Below are positions 56,190-64,000 of a DNA stretch of 64,000 nucleotides, one piece after another; position 1 is the stretch's first letter; each line of letters opens with the position of its first letter. The notes under the pieces are model-generated. The model was not told the DNA's origin. It worked only from the letters and a program-made list of their open reading frames with translations, and searched no databases. The stretch comes from Bacteroidales bacterium. Its GTDB lineage: Bacteria > Bacteroidota > Bacteroidia > Bacteroidales > JAADJA01. The stretch spans positions 215,798-279,797 of the forward strand of contig JAIOZL010000002.1 in assembly GCA_021740645.1 (NCBI GenBank), given 5' to 3'. The translations under genes and the position numbers were made by a program.

Positions 56190-57836
56190 TTGAATAGTAA
56201 ACGTATCCATACATTTTTGGTATTCTTCCTAATGGGATGTGTATTAATGTCACAAACTTTTAATGGGCATTTATTATCACCTGAAATTGAAGGTAACTAT
56301 CGCATATATCCCAGTAATGTATCCCAATCAGAGGTTTTTATTGTAAGGAGCCCTCTCAATCAGAATGTGCTTTTCTCCTCATGCAATACCCTAACATTTG
56401 TACCCTTTTTCGTAAGCGAAGGAATTTATATTTCTGAAAACGGCGGCGATTCCTGGTATGGAAATGATACCTGTAATGGTGACCCTATCCAATTCCATGG
56501 CGGCGATCCGGGCATTACAATTGATAAAAACGGAACATTCATTATAACCCGGTTAGGCACCTCACCCTTTACAGGACTTTATGCTCATTATTCCACTAAC
56601 AATGGGCACACATGGTCAGGTCAGAAGGTAATTTCAACGGATGATCTTGAAAGGGCAACGGTAGATAGTGATGTGGGTCCCTCCAGTGCTTATTTTGGAC
56701 GTACATACGCCGCCTGGGTAAAGTTTGCTTCTCCTTTTCCCCTCAGTTTTTCTTATACTGATAACGGAGGCCAAACATGGAGCAACCCACAACAAATCAA
56801 TAATCCGCAGCACAGAAGTGCCGGAGGCGATATTGCAATTGGGCCAAATGGTGAAATCTATGCATGTTGGGCCGGAGTTACTGATTCTTCTCCCTTTAAA
56901 GAGGTTTTAATTGGTTTTGCTGCATCTGATAATGGAGGTGATAGCTGGAATATTTCGGAAAATGCTTTTAATGTAAATGGTATAACGGGAATACTCCCTG
57001 AAAAACAAAATATCCGGGTGAATGGACTTCCAGGTATTGCGGTTGATAATACCAGCGGTGCATTCCATGGTTGGATATATATAGTTACCGGTCAGAAAGA
57101 ACTTACACCAGCGGGATCAGACCCTGACATTATCTTATACCGCTCGGAAGATGGGGGGGAATCATGGTCGGATGGAATAAGAGTGAATCATGACCAATTA
57201 AATAATGGCAAGACTCAATATTTCCCAACTGTCCACGTGGATGGCTATGGCGGGGTAAATGTCATTTTTTATGATGACAGAAATACTACTAATGATTCAA
57301 CAGGGGTTTTTCTGGCCAGATCGCTGGATGGAGGAAACAACTGGATGGAAATGGAGATCAGCGATCACCATTTTAAACCCGCACCCATAGGTGGACTTGG
57401 GCAGGGGTACCAGGGCGATAATATAGATATCACATCTAATGATTCTACCCTTTTTCCGGTGTGGATGGATAATTCCACCGGCACATACCAAATATGGACC
57501 GGGCCTCTTAACTTTACTGAGGTAAATTCGGTAAATGAAAATTATTCCAAAGGCCACGCTTTCAATTTACAACAGAATACTCCTAATCCTTTTAATAATT
57601 CAACACATATTGGGTATAATTTACTTATTGGAGGTTATATATCTTTAAGGGTATATGATTGTATGGGAAATGTGGTTGAAGTGCTGGTTAATGAATTCAA
57701 AGAACCGGGATATTATAAAGAAGAGTTTAATCCTTCTTTGAATTCATCGAATGATAAGTATACGAATTCAATTTTCTTTTATAATTTAGAAGTTAACGGA
57801 ATATCTCAAATTAGAAAAATGGTATTTGTTAAGTAG
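56190..57836 (+). CDS. Secreted Asp-box propeller protein with T9SS sorting domain
   Basis: 548 residues from a TTG start at 56190; no upstream ATG fits and the signal peptide (about 22, ending LMSQ) starts here. The body is a six-bladed propeller with six Asp-boxes: SENGGDSWYG, STNNGHTWSG, TDNGGQTWSN, SDNGGDSWNI, SEDGGESWSD, SLDGGNNWME. The end is a type A T9SS domain (TPNPFNNSTHIGYNL, LRVYDCMGN, EPGYYKEEF, IRKMVFVK). It begins 60 bases after the TonB receptor, so the two may be co-transcribed. No catalytic residues are recognised. Confidence 0.85.
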   Translation: MNSKRIHTFLVFFLMGCVLMSQTFNGHLLSPEIEGNYRIYPSNVSQSEVFIVRSPLNQNVLFSSCNTLTFVPFFVSEGIYISENGGDSWYGNDTCNGDPIQFHGGDPGITIDKNGTFIITRLGTSPFTGLYAHYSTNNGHTWSGQKVISTDDLERATVDSDVGPSSAYFGRTYAAWVKFASPFPLSFSYTDNGGQTWSNPQQINNPQHRSAGGDIAIGPNGEIYACWAGVTDSSPFKEVLIGFAASDNGGDSWNISENAFNVNGITGILPEKQNIRVNGLPGIAVDNTSGAFHGWIYIVTGQKELTPAGSDPDIILYRSEDGGESWSDGIRVNHDQLNNGKTQYFPTVHVDGYGGVNVIFYDDRNTTNDSTGVFLARSLDGGNNWMEMEISDHHFKPAPIGGLGQGYQGDNIDITSNDSTLFPVWMDNSTGTYQIWTGPLNFTEVNSVNENYSKGHAFNLQQNTPNPFNNSTHIGYNLLIGGYISLRVYDCMGNVVEVLVNEFKEPGYYKEEFNPSLNSSNDKYTNSIFFYNLEVNGISQIRKMVFVK

Positions 57837-57855
57837 AAACCGAAAATTTTAATTT

Positions 57856-59226
57856 TTATTTAATCAGGATCATACGTTGAGATGCAGTGAAAGGCTTTAC
57901 ATATTTCGGGAAATAGAAATCTATCTGGTAATAATACACTCCCGAAGGCAATATATCTGCATCGATGTCAAAATATTGATCCCGGGGTTCCATAACTTTT
58001 TTCCGCTTTACAAAAATAGTCTCACCTTGTGAATTGTAAACTCTTAGTTCTGTCGAGTTACAATTTTGTCCGGCTCCAAATGATGGGAGATTTGTTGATG
58101 AAGGAAGCTCAAATTCTATTCTGGTAGAAGATTTGAAAGGGTTTGGAAAATTCCATGTTTCAAGAGTATTTGCAGGTTTTATTGTAAGATCAAAACCAGT
58201 TGAAACAGGCTCAGGAGGGATATACCGTATAAAGGCGCCCTCTCTGCCCACCCCAAAGCCATGTAAGGAATCAGGAAAAATGATATCAAAAATTAAAGTA
58301 GAATCCGGTGTAATAATCTCATTCCATGTAGTTCCGGAATCAAGACTATAAATCAACTTTCTGCCTGCTCCAAGCGGACACCATGCTTCAGCTTCTGTCC
58401 TGAAATCAAGATCAAAAGCATTCCCCTGAATACCCAGCTCTTCGTAATCCCAGTCGATTCCGCCGTTCCAGGAGCGCATAAGAGCTACACCATACCCAAA
58501 GTCAGGATCACCACCTGCACCCATCACATGAAGGGAATCAAATAAATGGAGCTGATGAACTTCATCTGCCGGCGCAAAAGAAGGATCAAGGGCATACCAT
58601 TTTTCTCCGCCATTGCTTGTCCGCCATATCACACCGGCAATATCAAACATTCCACCACAGGCATAACCGTAATTATCATTATAAAATTGAATGTTTAATA
58701 CGGGAAAAAATGCTAACGTACTGGTATCTACATCAGCTTGTTCCCAATCAATGCCACCATTTGTTGTATGCACTAAAGTATGAGGCCTTCCACCCATCCA
58801 CCCGTTTAATGAATCCCTGAATAGGATGCAGGTGATAAAAACATTTTCCTCCGGGTATAGCGTCTGGAACCAATTTTGTCCTCCATCTGTTGTCTTCAAC
58901 AAAAGTGTTCCATAAGGCAAACTTGAAAACTTGTAGGTAGTGGCCCATCCTAAATTTTTATTCAGGAAAAATACATTTGCAATTTCATTTTCTGTCTGGC
59001 TATCCTGTATTATCCAATTATCTCCTCCGTCTGAAGTATGGATAATAATACCTGAATCACCAACTGCCCACCCAAATATACTGTCCGCAAAAAAAACTGA
59101 ATGCAAATTTTGAGTGGTTGGAACATTTACTATCTCCCAGGTCCCTTGGGAGAAAACTGCGCTCATTGACCAAAACATGATCAGAATTGTACTACTGAAG
59201 AAAGAGATATATTTCAATGCTTTCAT
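57856..59226 (-). CDS. Secreted YCF48/Asp-box-like protein with T9SS sorting domain
   Basis: About 456 residues. I prefer the ATG at 59226 (MKALKYISFF); an upstream TTG at 59244 lies inside a TAACTTTG promoter element. Signal peptide ends VFSQG. A propeller of YCF48/BNR type has six W-containing blades: TSDGGDNWII, TTDGGQNWFQ, TTNGGIDWEQ, TSNGGEKWYA, SWNGGIDWDY, SLDSGTTWNE, interleaved with GWAVGDSGII-style turns. Type A T9SS domain at the end (FPNPFKSSTRIEFEL, SGVYYYQI, SQRMILIK). It converges with the gene ending at 57836. Confidence 0.85.
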   Translation of the reverse strand: MKALKYISFFSSTILIMFWSMSAVFSQGTWEIVNVPTTQNLHSVFFADSIFGWAVGDSGIIIHTSDGGDNWIIQDSQTENEIANVFFLNKNLGWATTYKFSSLPYGTLLLKTTDGGQNWFQTLYPEENVFITCILFRDSLNGWMGGRPHTLVHTTNGGIDWEQADVDTSTLAFFPVLNIQFYNDNYGYACGGMFDIAGVIWRTSNGGEKWYALDPSFAPADEVHQLHLFDSLHVMGAGGDPDFGYGVALMRSWNGGIDWDYEELGIQGNAFDLDFRTEAEAWCPLGAGRKLIYSLDSGTTWNEIITPDSTLIFDIIFPDSLHGFGVGREGAFIRYIPPEPVSTGFDLTIKPANTLETWNFPNPFKSSTRIEFELPSSTNLPSFGAGQNCNSTELRVYNSQGETIFVKRKKVMEPRDQYFDIDADILPSGVYYYQIDFYFPKYVKPFTASQRMILIK

Positions 59227-59241
59227 TACTTTACATATTGC

Positions 59242-59249
59242 CAAAGTTA
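59242..59249 (-). promoter_or_regulatory. -7 promoter element of the 57856-59226 gene
   Basis: The minus strand reads TAACTTTG, fitting TAnnTTTG, 15 bases upstream of the ATG at 59226. Confidence 0.45.
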
Positions 59250-59318
59250 TTCATTTGCAAAAACAGACTTGTAAAATTCACTAAAGTTTTGAGTTAGTAT
59301 TTGTATAAATTGTTAATC

Positions 59319-59359
59319 AAATAAAGGCCCCTGACAAACTTCATCAGGGGCCTTTATTT
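59319..59359 (-). terminator. Terminator after the 1273-residue exported protein
   Basis: A perfect 16-bp stem (aaataaaggcccctga / tcaggggcctttattt) with a 9-base loop, 20 bases after the stop codon. The A/T ends of the stem give a T-rich 3' side on the minus strand. Confidence 0.85.
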
Positions 59360-59379
59360 ATATTTCAAATTAAAATAGC

Positions 59380-62300
59380 TTAATTCGGCACCTGGGTTCC
59401 TTCACCTATGTTAGGCACGAGGTAATCATCTTTATCTATATTATTCGATTCTCCGTCAAGGTTAAAATCACTGTTGAGGAATCCACTGTTGCCTGCTTCA
59501 TTTTCCCATAAAGGAGATTCATCCAAAGCATTCACCATACCATCACTATTGCCATCGGCAGCAAACATAGCCCAAACGCCCGGAGCTACTTCTTTATGGC
59601 CGCTTGCCCCACCGTAAGCCTGACCAGCAGCAGTGGTAAAATCATAAGTATATATTCCACCTGTTTGAGTTAATGGGTTGGCAGACAAAACACTTAAATG
59701 ATTCCGGTGATGAACCACAACAAAAAGGTTGTTTGAAACTGTTTCGGCAAAAGTCAGAATAGGATTCCCGTCAGTGGCAACAACTTCACCATTGGAGTTT
59801 ACAAATGCGGCCTGTTGTGCAAGAATAGTTCCTGAATTAGCTTGTGCTGCAGAGAGTGCATCCCGCAATTCAACAAGAATCCAATCCACATAGTCGACGG
59901 CAGGACCTGCAACAGATTCACTGCCATTGTAATTCCAGGGAGATGTGTTATATGGCTGATCCAATGGTAATATATTGGTGAGATCAGGGTTCATAGAGCT
60001 TCCGTTAAATGGTCCCTCAAGCAGAACTTTTAGAGATATTGTAATGTCGCTACCTAAAACATTCAAGGTATAATCTTCAACTTCGCCAAATGAAAATGCT
60101 TCACAACCACTTGCCGGATCACTTGAATATTTCAGAAATATGCGCATTCTGCATACTCCTGTTACGGCATCAGAAGGTATCGTAATATTGGTAGTTAATG
60201 TACCTGGACCAGTAGTTTGGCCAAGATCGAATCCCTCGCCCGGGTCGTCAAAATCACAATCCTGGTTCCAGTCGAAAAATACCCAATAATTTTCGACCCA
60301 GGATCCGATTGAATTACAGGAAATTGACAGATTGTAAGATGATCCTGGCGAAACATCAGTTGAAATGGAAGTATAATTTGTATATCCGGTTGCCGCAGCA
60401 GATGAGTTATTAATCGTATTAAATGTAACGTTACTTATCCATTCCTCATCCCCGGTTGACCCTCCGGCAGAACAATACGTGCAGGATATCACGTTAATAT
60501 AATTAACCTTTGTTATTATGTCGTTTCCATAAGCATTGGTTACTTCTAGTGTTACCGAATATGCACCAAAGTCTGAAAATTGTACTATGGGGTTCTGAGA
60601 ATTGGCATTGGTTCCATTCACAAATGTGTATGTATTTGGAACTATTGTCCAGTTCCAGCTTGTTGGCCCACCTATACTGAGGTCAGTAAAAACCACATTT
60701 GCACCTGGTGAGGGTGAGGTGTTTGAAGCCACAAAATCAGCACTGGGAGGATTGGTGGTGCAATTTATTGCAGCGGTCCAACCAGTACCTGTAACACTAA
60801 CATCAGAGTGCCACTGGAAAGTGAGAGCACCAGCCGCATTTGAGGAAGTCACAAGTCCAGGAGAATTGGTGCCACAATACTGACCAATTAATGGTGCAGA
60901 AGTATTTTCACCATCATAAATATTCAGATAATCATAACTACAACTTGATTGATACTCCACATTAAACTGGGTAAAAAGAAATTCAAGTTGTGCTCCTGAA
61001 GTAGATGCATAAAAGGTCATTACAAAATTTTCATTGTTGGTGTAAGCACCTGATGATCCGCCTGAATCATAAAAATTACCTTCACAGGTTGTTACTGTAC
61101 CGTTTTGAATGTTAAATTCAGGTGCAATTACAGTAATGTACCCTGGAATTGTTTTTGTATTGTTTCCTGATCCGTTTGATACGGTTAGTGAAACATCATA
61201 AGTTCCTTCTGTATCATACAGAATGGGAGGTGGGTTCTGGCCACTAAATGATGAAGGATTCCCTCCCGGAAAAGACCATGACCAGCTTGTTGGGCTGCAA
61301 TCTGACAAATCAGTAAATGTTACAGTATTCCCTTTCACAACCGATTCAGGAGTTCCTGAAAAATCAGCGATGACCCCGGCAACAGTAATATAATTTGTTT
61401 TTGTTTCAATGTCTGTATCGATCCCATCTCCAACAGTTAAAGTTACACTGTATGACCCTACAGATGAATAGGATATTGCAGGGGGATTTGGGCCGCTATA
61501 AAATGAAGGAGTTCCTCCAGGAAAGCTCCAGTTCCAGGAAGTGGGTGATCCCAGTGAGGCATCAGTAAATGATACCATTCCGCCAGTACAAACAGATGTG
61601 GGTGATGCTGTAAAATCGGCAGTAAGGACTGGTGGAGCAAATTGAATTACACCCACACGGTTTACTCTGGTTCCACCTGTAAAATATTCACCTATTGACC
61701 AAAAGGTTGCATCGTCAACAGGATCAATTGTCATTTGGGAATAATCCCCATATCGTGTAGAAGGATCGGATTGCGTTCCGTTTCCTATGACTTCTTCAGT
61801 CATGGTCATTGCACCCAATGGATCGGATGCAAACCTGCCTGTATATCTTAATGACGGTACCTGGGTAGAACTAACTATGGTATAGGCTAATGCTATATTG
61901 CCGCTAGCATCCATACACATATTGCCACTAAAAGCGCTGTGTCCGTTGGGTTGGGAATATGTGCCTTCCTGATAAATAGACCAATTACCCCCGGCACTTG
62001 TCTGTCTTAATTCATACCAACGAATTCCAGCATAGTTATCTGCTCCATTCAGGTCCACCACAAAGTTAAAAACCACTGAATTGTATCCTGAAAACCTTCT
62101 ATATTGTGCCATGTACATTATGGTAGCCTGAAGGGCATCAATATCACCACCTGAAGGTTGTGGAAGGTTGGAGAAAGAGCCCCCATCAAATAATCCATCA
62201 AATGGGGTTGTATTAAGAATTTGTGGGCTTGAAATAGTCGAGTTACCTGGTGTAGTCCAGTTAACATTTATGTTCCATATTTTTAAATGGTCGGTACTTA

Positions 62301-63201
62301 CCCCTGACCAAACATCATCTTGCATATATACAATTGGGGCATTGCCCGGAGGGGGCATTTCAGGGCCATTACAGTTAAATCCCAGAGGGCTGTAGAAACC
62401 GCTGGTGACAATGTTTGTTAACGGAAAGCCAATCATTAGAGCGGAAGTATTACCAACCAACATTTTATCCCTTTCCGTTGCAAAAACAACTTCACTTGTG
62501 CCGGCAGTACTTGAGTTTTTATTCGCCGTAATATAATATCCATCCGACCACACTGAAAACTTGGGGTAATCAGGAAAAACATTTGTATTAAACAGATATA
62601 AATACCAACCGTCATTCACCGGGTCTGGGCCCTGGCATACCGCCATTCCAAAACCGTTGGAATAAAATTCTGTGATAATAAATCTATCGGCATAACGGTC
62701 GTAAAATACGATAGGATCTCCAGCATTACCATTTAAAATAGTTCCAAGTGCAGCGGCAGGAGTCAAAGGGTTTCCTGCTTTATCCCAAATTCTGAATGAA
62801 GAATTCCATGCATTTACAAAATGTTGGGGCCCAACAGCGGCTGTTGGATCTGTAGGAGTAGAACCAGAGGTCGCTGCATCGAAGGTAAGGATAGGGGCTT
62901 TGCCGGGTGATTTGGTCGCTTGTGCTTGCTTTTCCCATAATGGGTCGTTGCCCCTTGGTAAACCTTTACCATCCACAGCAGTATTTTTGCCCCATTGTTT
63001 GGGGTTAAATTCTTTAATAATATTGTTAGCAGGTTTAAAGCTTCCATCAGCTAATTGAGAAGCGATAGAAGGAATTTCTATCATAGTTTCAGAAGTTACA
63101 ATAAGCGTAGCTTTTTGCTTCTGTGTTGCTTCCTGCGCGTTTAATTGAATTACAAAAAATGTAATAAGTAAAAGCGATAAATAATACGTAAATGTCTTCA
63201 T
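59380..63201 (-). CDS. Secreted PKD / CUB / GEVED protein with EF-hand-like C-terminus
   Basis: 1273 residues. Signal peptide of about 22 (ending QLNAQ). N-terminal propeller-like region (about 90-530) with DPTAAVGPQHFVNAWNSSFRIWDKAG. Then PKD domains (about 535-620 and 625-700), a CUB domain (about 705-815, four Cys, SCSYDYLNIYDGENTSAPLIGQYCG), a third PKD, a GEVED domain (GSWVENYWVFFDWNQDCDFDD) and the C-terminal module beginning KVLLEGPFNG and closing with EF-hand-like DGNSDGMVNALD and DFNLDGESNNID and IGEGTQVPN (1215-1273). From the last PKD on it is closely similar to the 50571-53654 protein. No type A T9SS domain. Confidence 0.85.
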   Translation of the reverse strand: MKTFTYYLSLLLITFFVIQLNAQEATQKQKATLIVTSETMIEIPSIASQLADGSFKPANNIIKEFNPKQWGKNTAVDGKGLPRGNDPLWEKQAQATKSPGKAPILTFDAATSGSTPTDPTAAVGPQHFVNAWNSSFRIWDKAGNPLTPAAALGTILNGNAGDPIVFYDRYADRFIITEFYSNGFGMAVCQGPDPVNDGWYLYLFNTNVFPDYPKFSVWSDGYYITANKNSSTAGTSEVVFATERDKMLVGNTSALMIGFPLTNIVTSGFYSPLGFNCNGPEMPPPGNAPIVYMQDDVWSGVSTDHLKIWNINVNWTTPGNSTISSPQILNTTPFDGLFDGGSFSNLPQPSGGDIDALQATIMYMAQYRRFSGYNSVVFNFVVDLNGADNYAGIRWYELRQTSAGGNWSIYQEGTYSQPNGHSAFSGNMCMDASGNIALAYTIVSSTQVPSLRYTGRFASDPLGAMTMTEEVIGNGTQSDPSTRYGDYSQMTIDPVDDATFWSIGEYFTGGTRVNRVGVIQFAPPVLTADFTASPTSVCTGGMVSFTDASLGSPTSWNWSFPGGTPSFYSGPNPPAISYSSVGSYSVTLTVGDGIDTDIETKTNYITVAGVIADFSGTPESVVKGNTVTFTDLSDCSPTSWSWSFPGGNPSSFSGQNPPPILYDTEGTYDVSLTVSNGSGNNTKTIPGYITVIAPEFNIQNGTVTTCEGNFYDSGGSSGAYTNNENFVMTFYASTSGAQLEFLFTQFNVEYQSSCSYDYLNIYDGENTSAPLIGQYCGTNSPGLVTSSNAAGALTFQWHSDVSVTGTGWTAAINCTTNPPSADFVASNTSPSPGANVVFTDLSIGGPTSWNWTIVPNTYTFVNGTNANSQNPIVQFSDFGAYSVTLEVTNAYGNDIITKVNYINVISCTYCSAGGSTGDEEWISNVTFNTINNSSAAATGYTNYTSISTDVSPGSSYNLSISCNSIGSWVENYWVFFDWNQDCDFDDPGEGFDLGQTTGPGTLTTNITIPSDAVTGVCRMRIFLKYSSDPASGCEAFSFGEVEDYTLNVLGSDITISLKVLLEGPFNGSSMNPDLTNILPLDQPYNTSPWNYNGSESVAGPAVDYVDWILVELRDALSAAQANSGTILAQQAAFVNSNGEVVATDGNPILTFAETVSNNLFVVVHHRNHLSVLSANPLTQTGGIYTYDFTTAAGQAYGGASGHKEVAPGVWAMFAADGNSDGMVNALDESPLWENEAGNSGFLNSDFNLDGESNNIDKDDYLVPNIGEGTQVPN

Positions 63202-63261
63202 TCTTATAAAGTTTAATTTGTAAATTTCTTGATTTGCTTATTATACATATGGATTAAAGTA

Positions 63262-63269
63262 CAAAGATA
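63262..63269 (-). promoter_or_regulatory. -7 promoter element of the 59380-63201 gene
   Basis: The minus strand reads TATCTTTG, fitting TAnnTTTG, 60 bases upstream of the ATG at 63201. Confidence 0.4.
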
Positions 63270-63286
63270 TATATCATTTCGCATAT

Positions 63287-63316
63287 AAAAAAATCCTCCT
63301 GTAAAACAGGAGGACT
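63287..63316 (-). terminator. Rho-independent terminator after the truncated gene
   Basis: Minus-strand hairpin tcctcctgt / acaggagga with a short loop, followed by a T7 run. It closes the gene ending at 63359. Confidence 0.9.
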
Positions 63317-63358
63317 TCATTCAAATGGGTAATAACACAAATAAAAAGAATAAAATGT

Positions 63359-63985
63359 TTACTCTATAATGATTTTTTGAGTCCAGGATTGATTTTCTAA
63401 ATCAATTTTTAAAATATACATACCATTTTCCAGACTGTTTACATTAAATATATAATGACGTTTTTCGAAAGCAGAGTTCCCTGGCAGAAAATCCCTGATC
63501 AATTGTCCCTGAATATTATAAAGCTTTATACCAATCTTTGACCCTTCGATCTCCTCCAGGTCAATATTAAGGATGCTATTGGCAGGATTCGGATAGACAG
63601 ATATTTTTCCTTGTAAATCAAATTCCGGGTTTTGGAATTCAGCACTTTTAGATGTCCAGAGTTCATAAGCGCCCATGTCGACATAGGAAGATTTGATCCT
63701 CAGGGAAAAGTCAAGGTCATCATTCCAGAATGTATAATAGTAGGCCGGAGTGAAAATGGGGTCACCGGCATCAAAACAAGGTGAAGTTGATTGCAACCTG
63801 AAGTTTTTCATAACAGGATCGATAAACTGTGGATTGGAATTAATATTTGTTCCAGCAGGAGCACCCACATAGTCAATATCATTGTAATCAAAGAGAGGAT
63901 AGGTATTTAAAACACTGAGCAAAGCGTTGACTTGTGCTGGTGCGTTATCCCATAAAATATTATAGAGGTCATCATTTAATTTCAT
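63359..63985 (-). pseudogene. C-terminal fragment of a beta-helix (choice-of-anchor Q-like) T9SS protein
   Basis: 208 residues from the ATG at 63985, with an in-frame TAA two codons before it (63989-63991) and no signal peptide. The content is the tail of an exported right-handed beta-helix protein: LYNILWDNAPAQV, NSNPQFIDPVMKNFRLQSTSPCFDAGDP and VDMGAYE are the usual end of such proteins, followed by a type A T9SS domain (VYPNPANSILNIDL, IKLYNIQGQLI, NGMYILKI, TQKIIIE). T9SS cargo needs an N-terminal signal peptide, so this is probably the 3' part of a gene broken by a nonsense or frameshift change at the window edge. A sequencing or assembly error is also possible. Confidence 0.6.
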
Positions 63986-64000
63986 ATCTTAGCATCCTGA

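Overview
The window is a chromosomal segment from a member of the Bacteroidota, most likely an uncultured Bacteroidales/Marinilabiliales-like lineage. The evidence is an intact type IX secretion (T9SS) and gliding core operon (gldKLMN), many secreted proteins with C-terminal T9SS sorting domains, repeated TAnnTTTG promoter elements, almost no Shine-Dalgarno sequences, and the gene order regulator-lptE-TPR-secG-groES-groEL. I see no rRNA, tRNA, CRISPR array, transposase or phage gene.

Layout. 1-4.7 kb: gldK (5' end outside the window), gldL, gldM, gldN and a terminator. 4.8-8.8 kb: recG, then two AT-rich membrane proteins of unknown function. 9.2-14.2 kb: pheT, a long nucleotide-sugar dehydrogenase and a DUF218 protein. 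14.3-19.5 kb: a sigma-54-type regulator, lptE, a TPR-like protein, secG, groES, groEL. 19.7-28 kb: DUF4468 and DUF2237 proteins, a 2039-residue alpha-2-macroglobulin homologue without its thioester residues, and a GNAT/YoaP-like acetyltransferase. 28-34.5 kb: a T9SS-exported M14 carboxypeptidase, an M23 peptidase, a Gfo/Idh/MocA oxidoreductase and a glutaryl-CoA dehydrogenase homologue. 34.7-37.1 kb: a two-gene 2-oxoacid:ferredoxin oxidoreductase with the gamma domain fused behind beta. 37.4-40.7 kb: a VIT/vWA protein followed by a clan CD (caspase/CHAT-like) putative cysteine peptidase. 41.1-43.1 kb: a small unknown protein and a CBS-histidine kinase-receiver hybrid. 43.2-64 kb: a HEAT-like protein, then large exported proteins (GEVED, PKD, CUB, Asp-box propellers) and a TonB-dependent receptor.

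How they fit together. GldKLMN provide the ring, motor and trans-envelope parts of T9SS. At least seven proteins in the window end in a type A sorting domain and are expected to be its cargo. Two further exported proteins (50571-53654 and 59380-63201) lack that domain and instead share a C-terminal module with two EF-hand-like loops and the ending GEGxQVPN, which may be an alternative sorting or anchoring signal. The least explained locus is the VIT/vWA plus clan CD-like pair at 37.4-40.7 kb, which is my best candidate for an undescribed system. All functional statements come from reading the sequence and family knowledge; no search was run.
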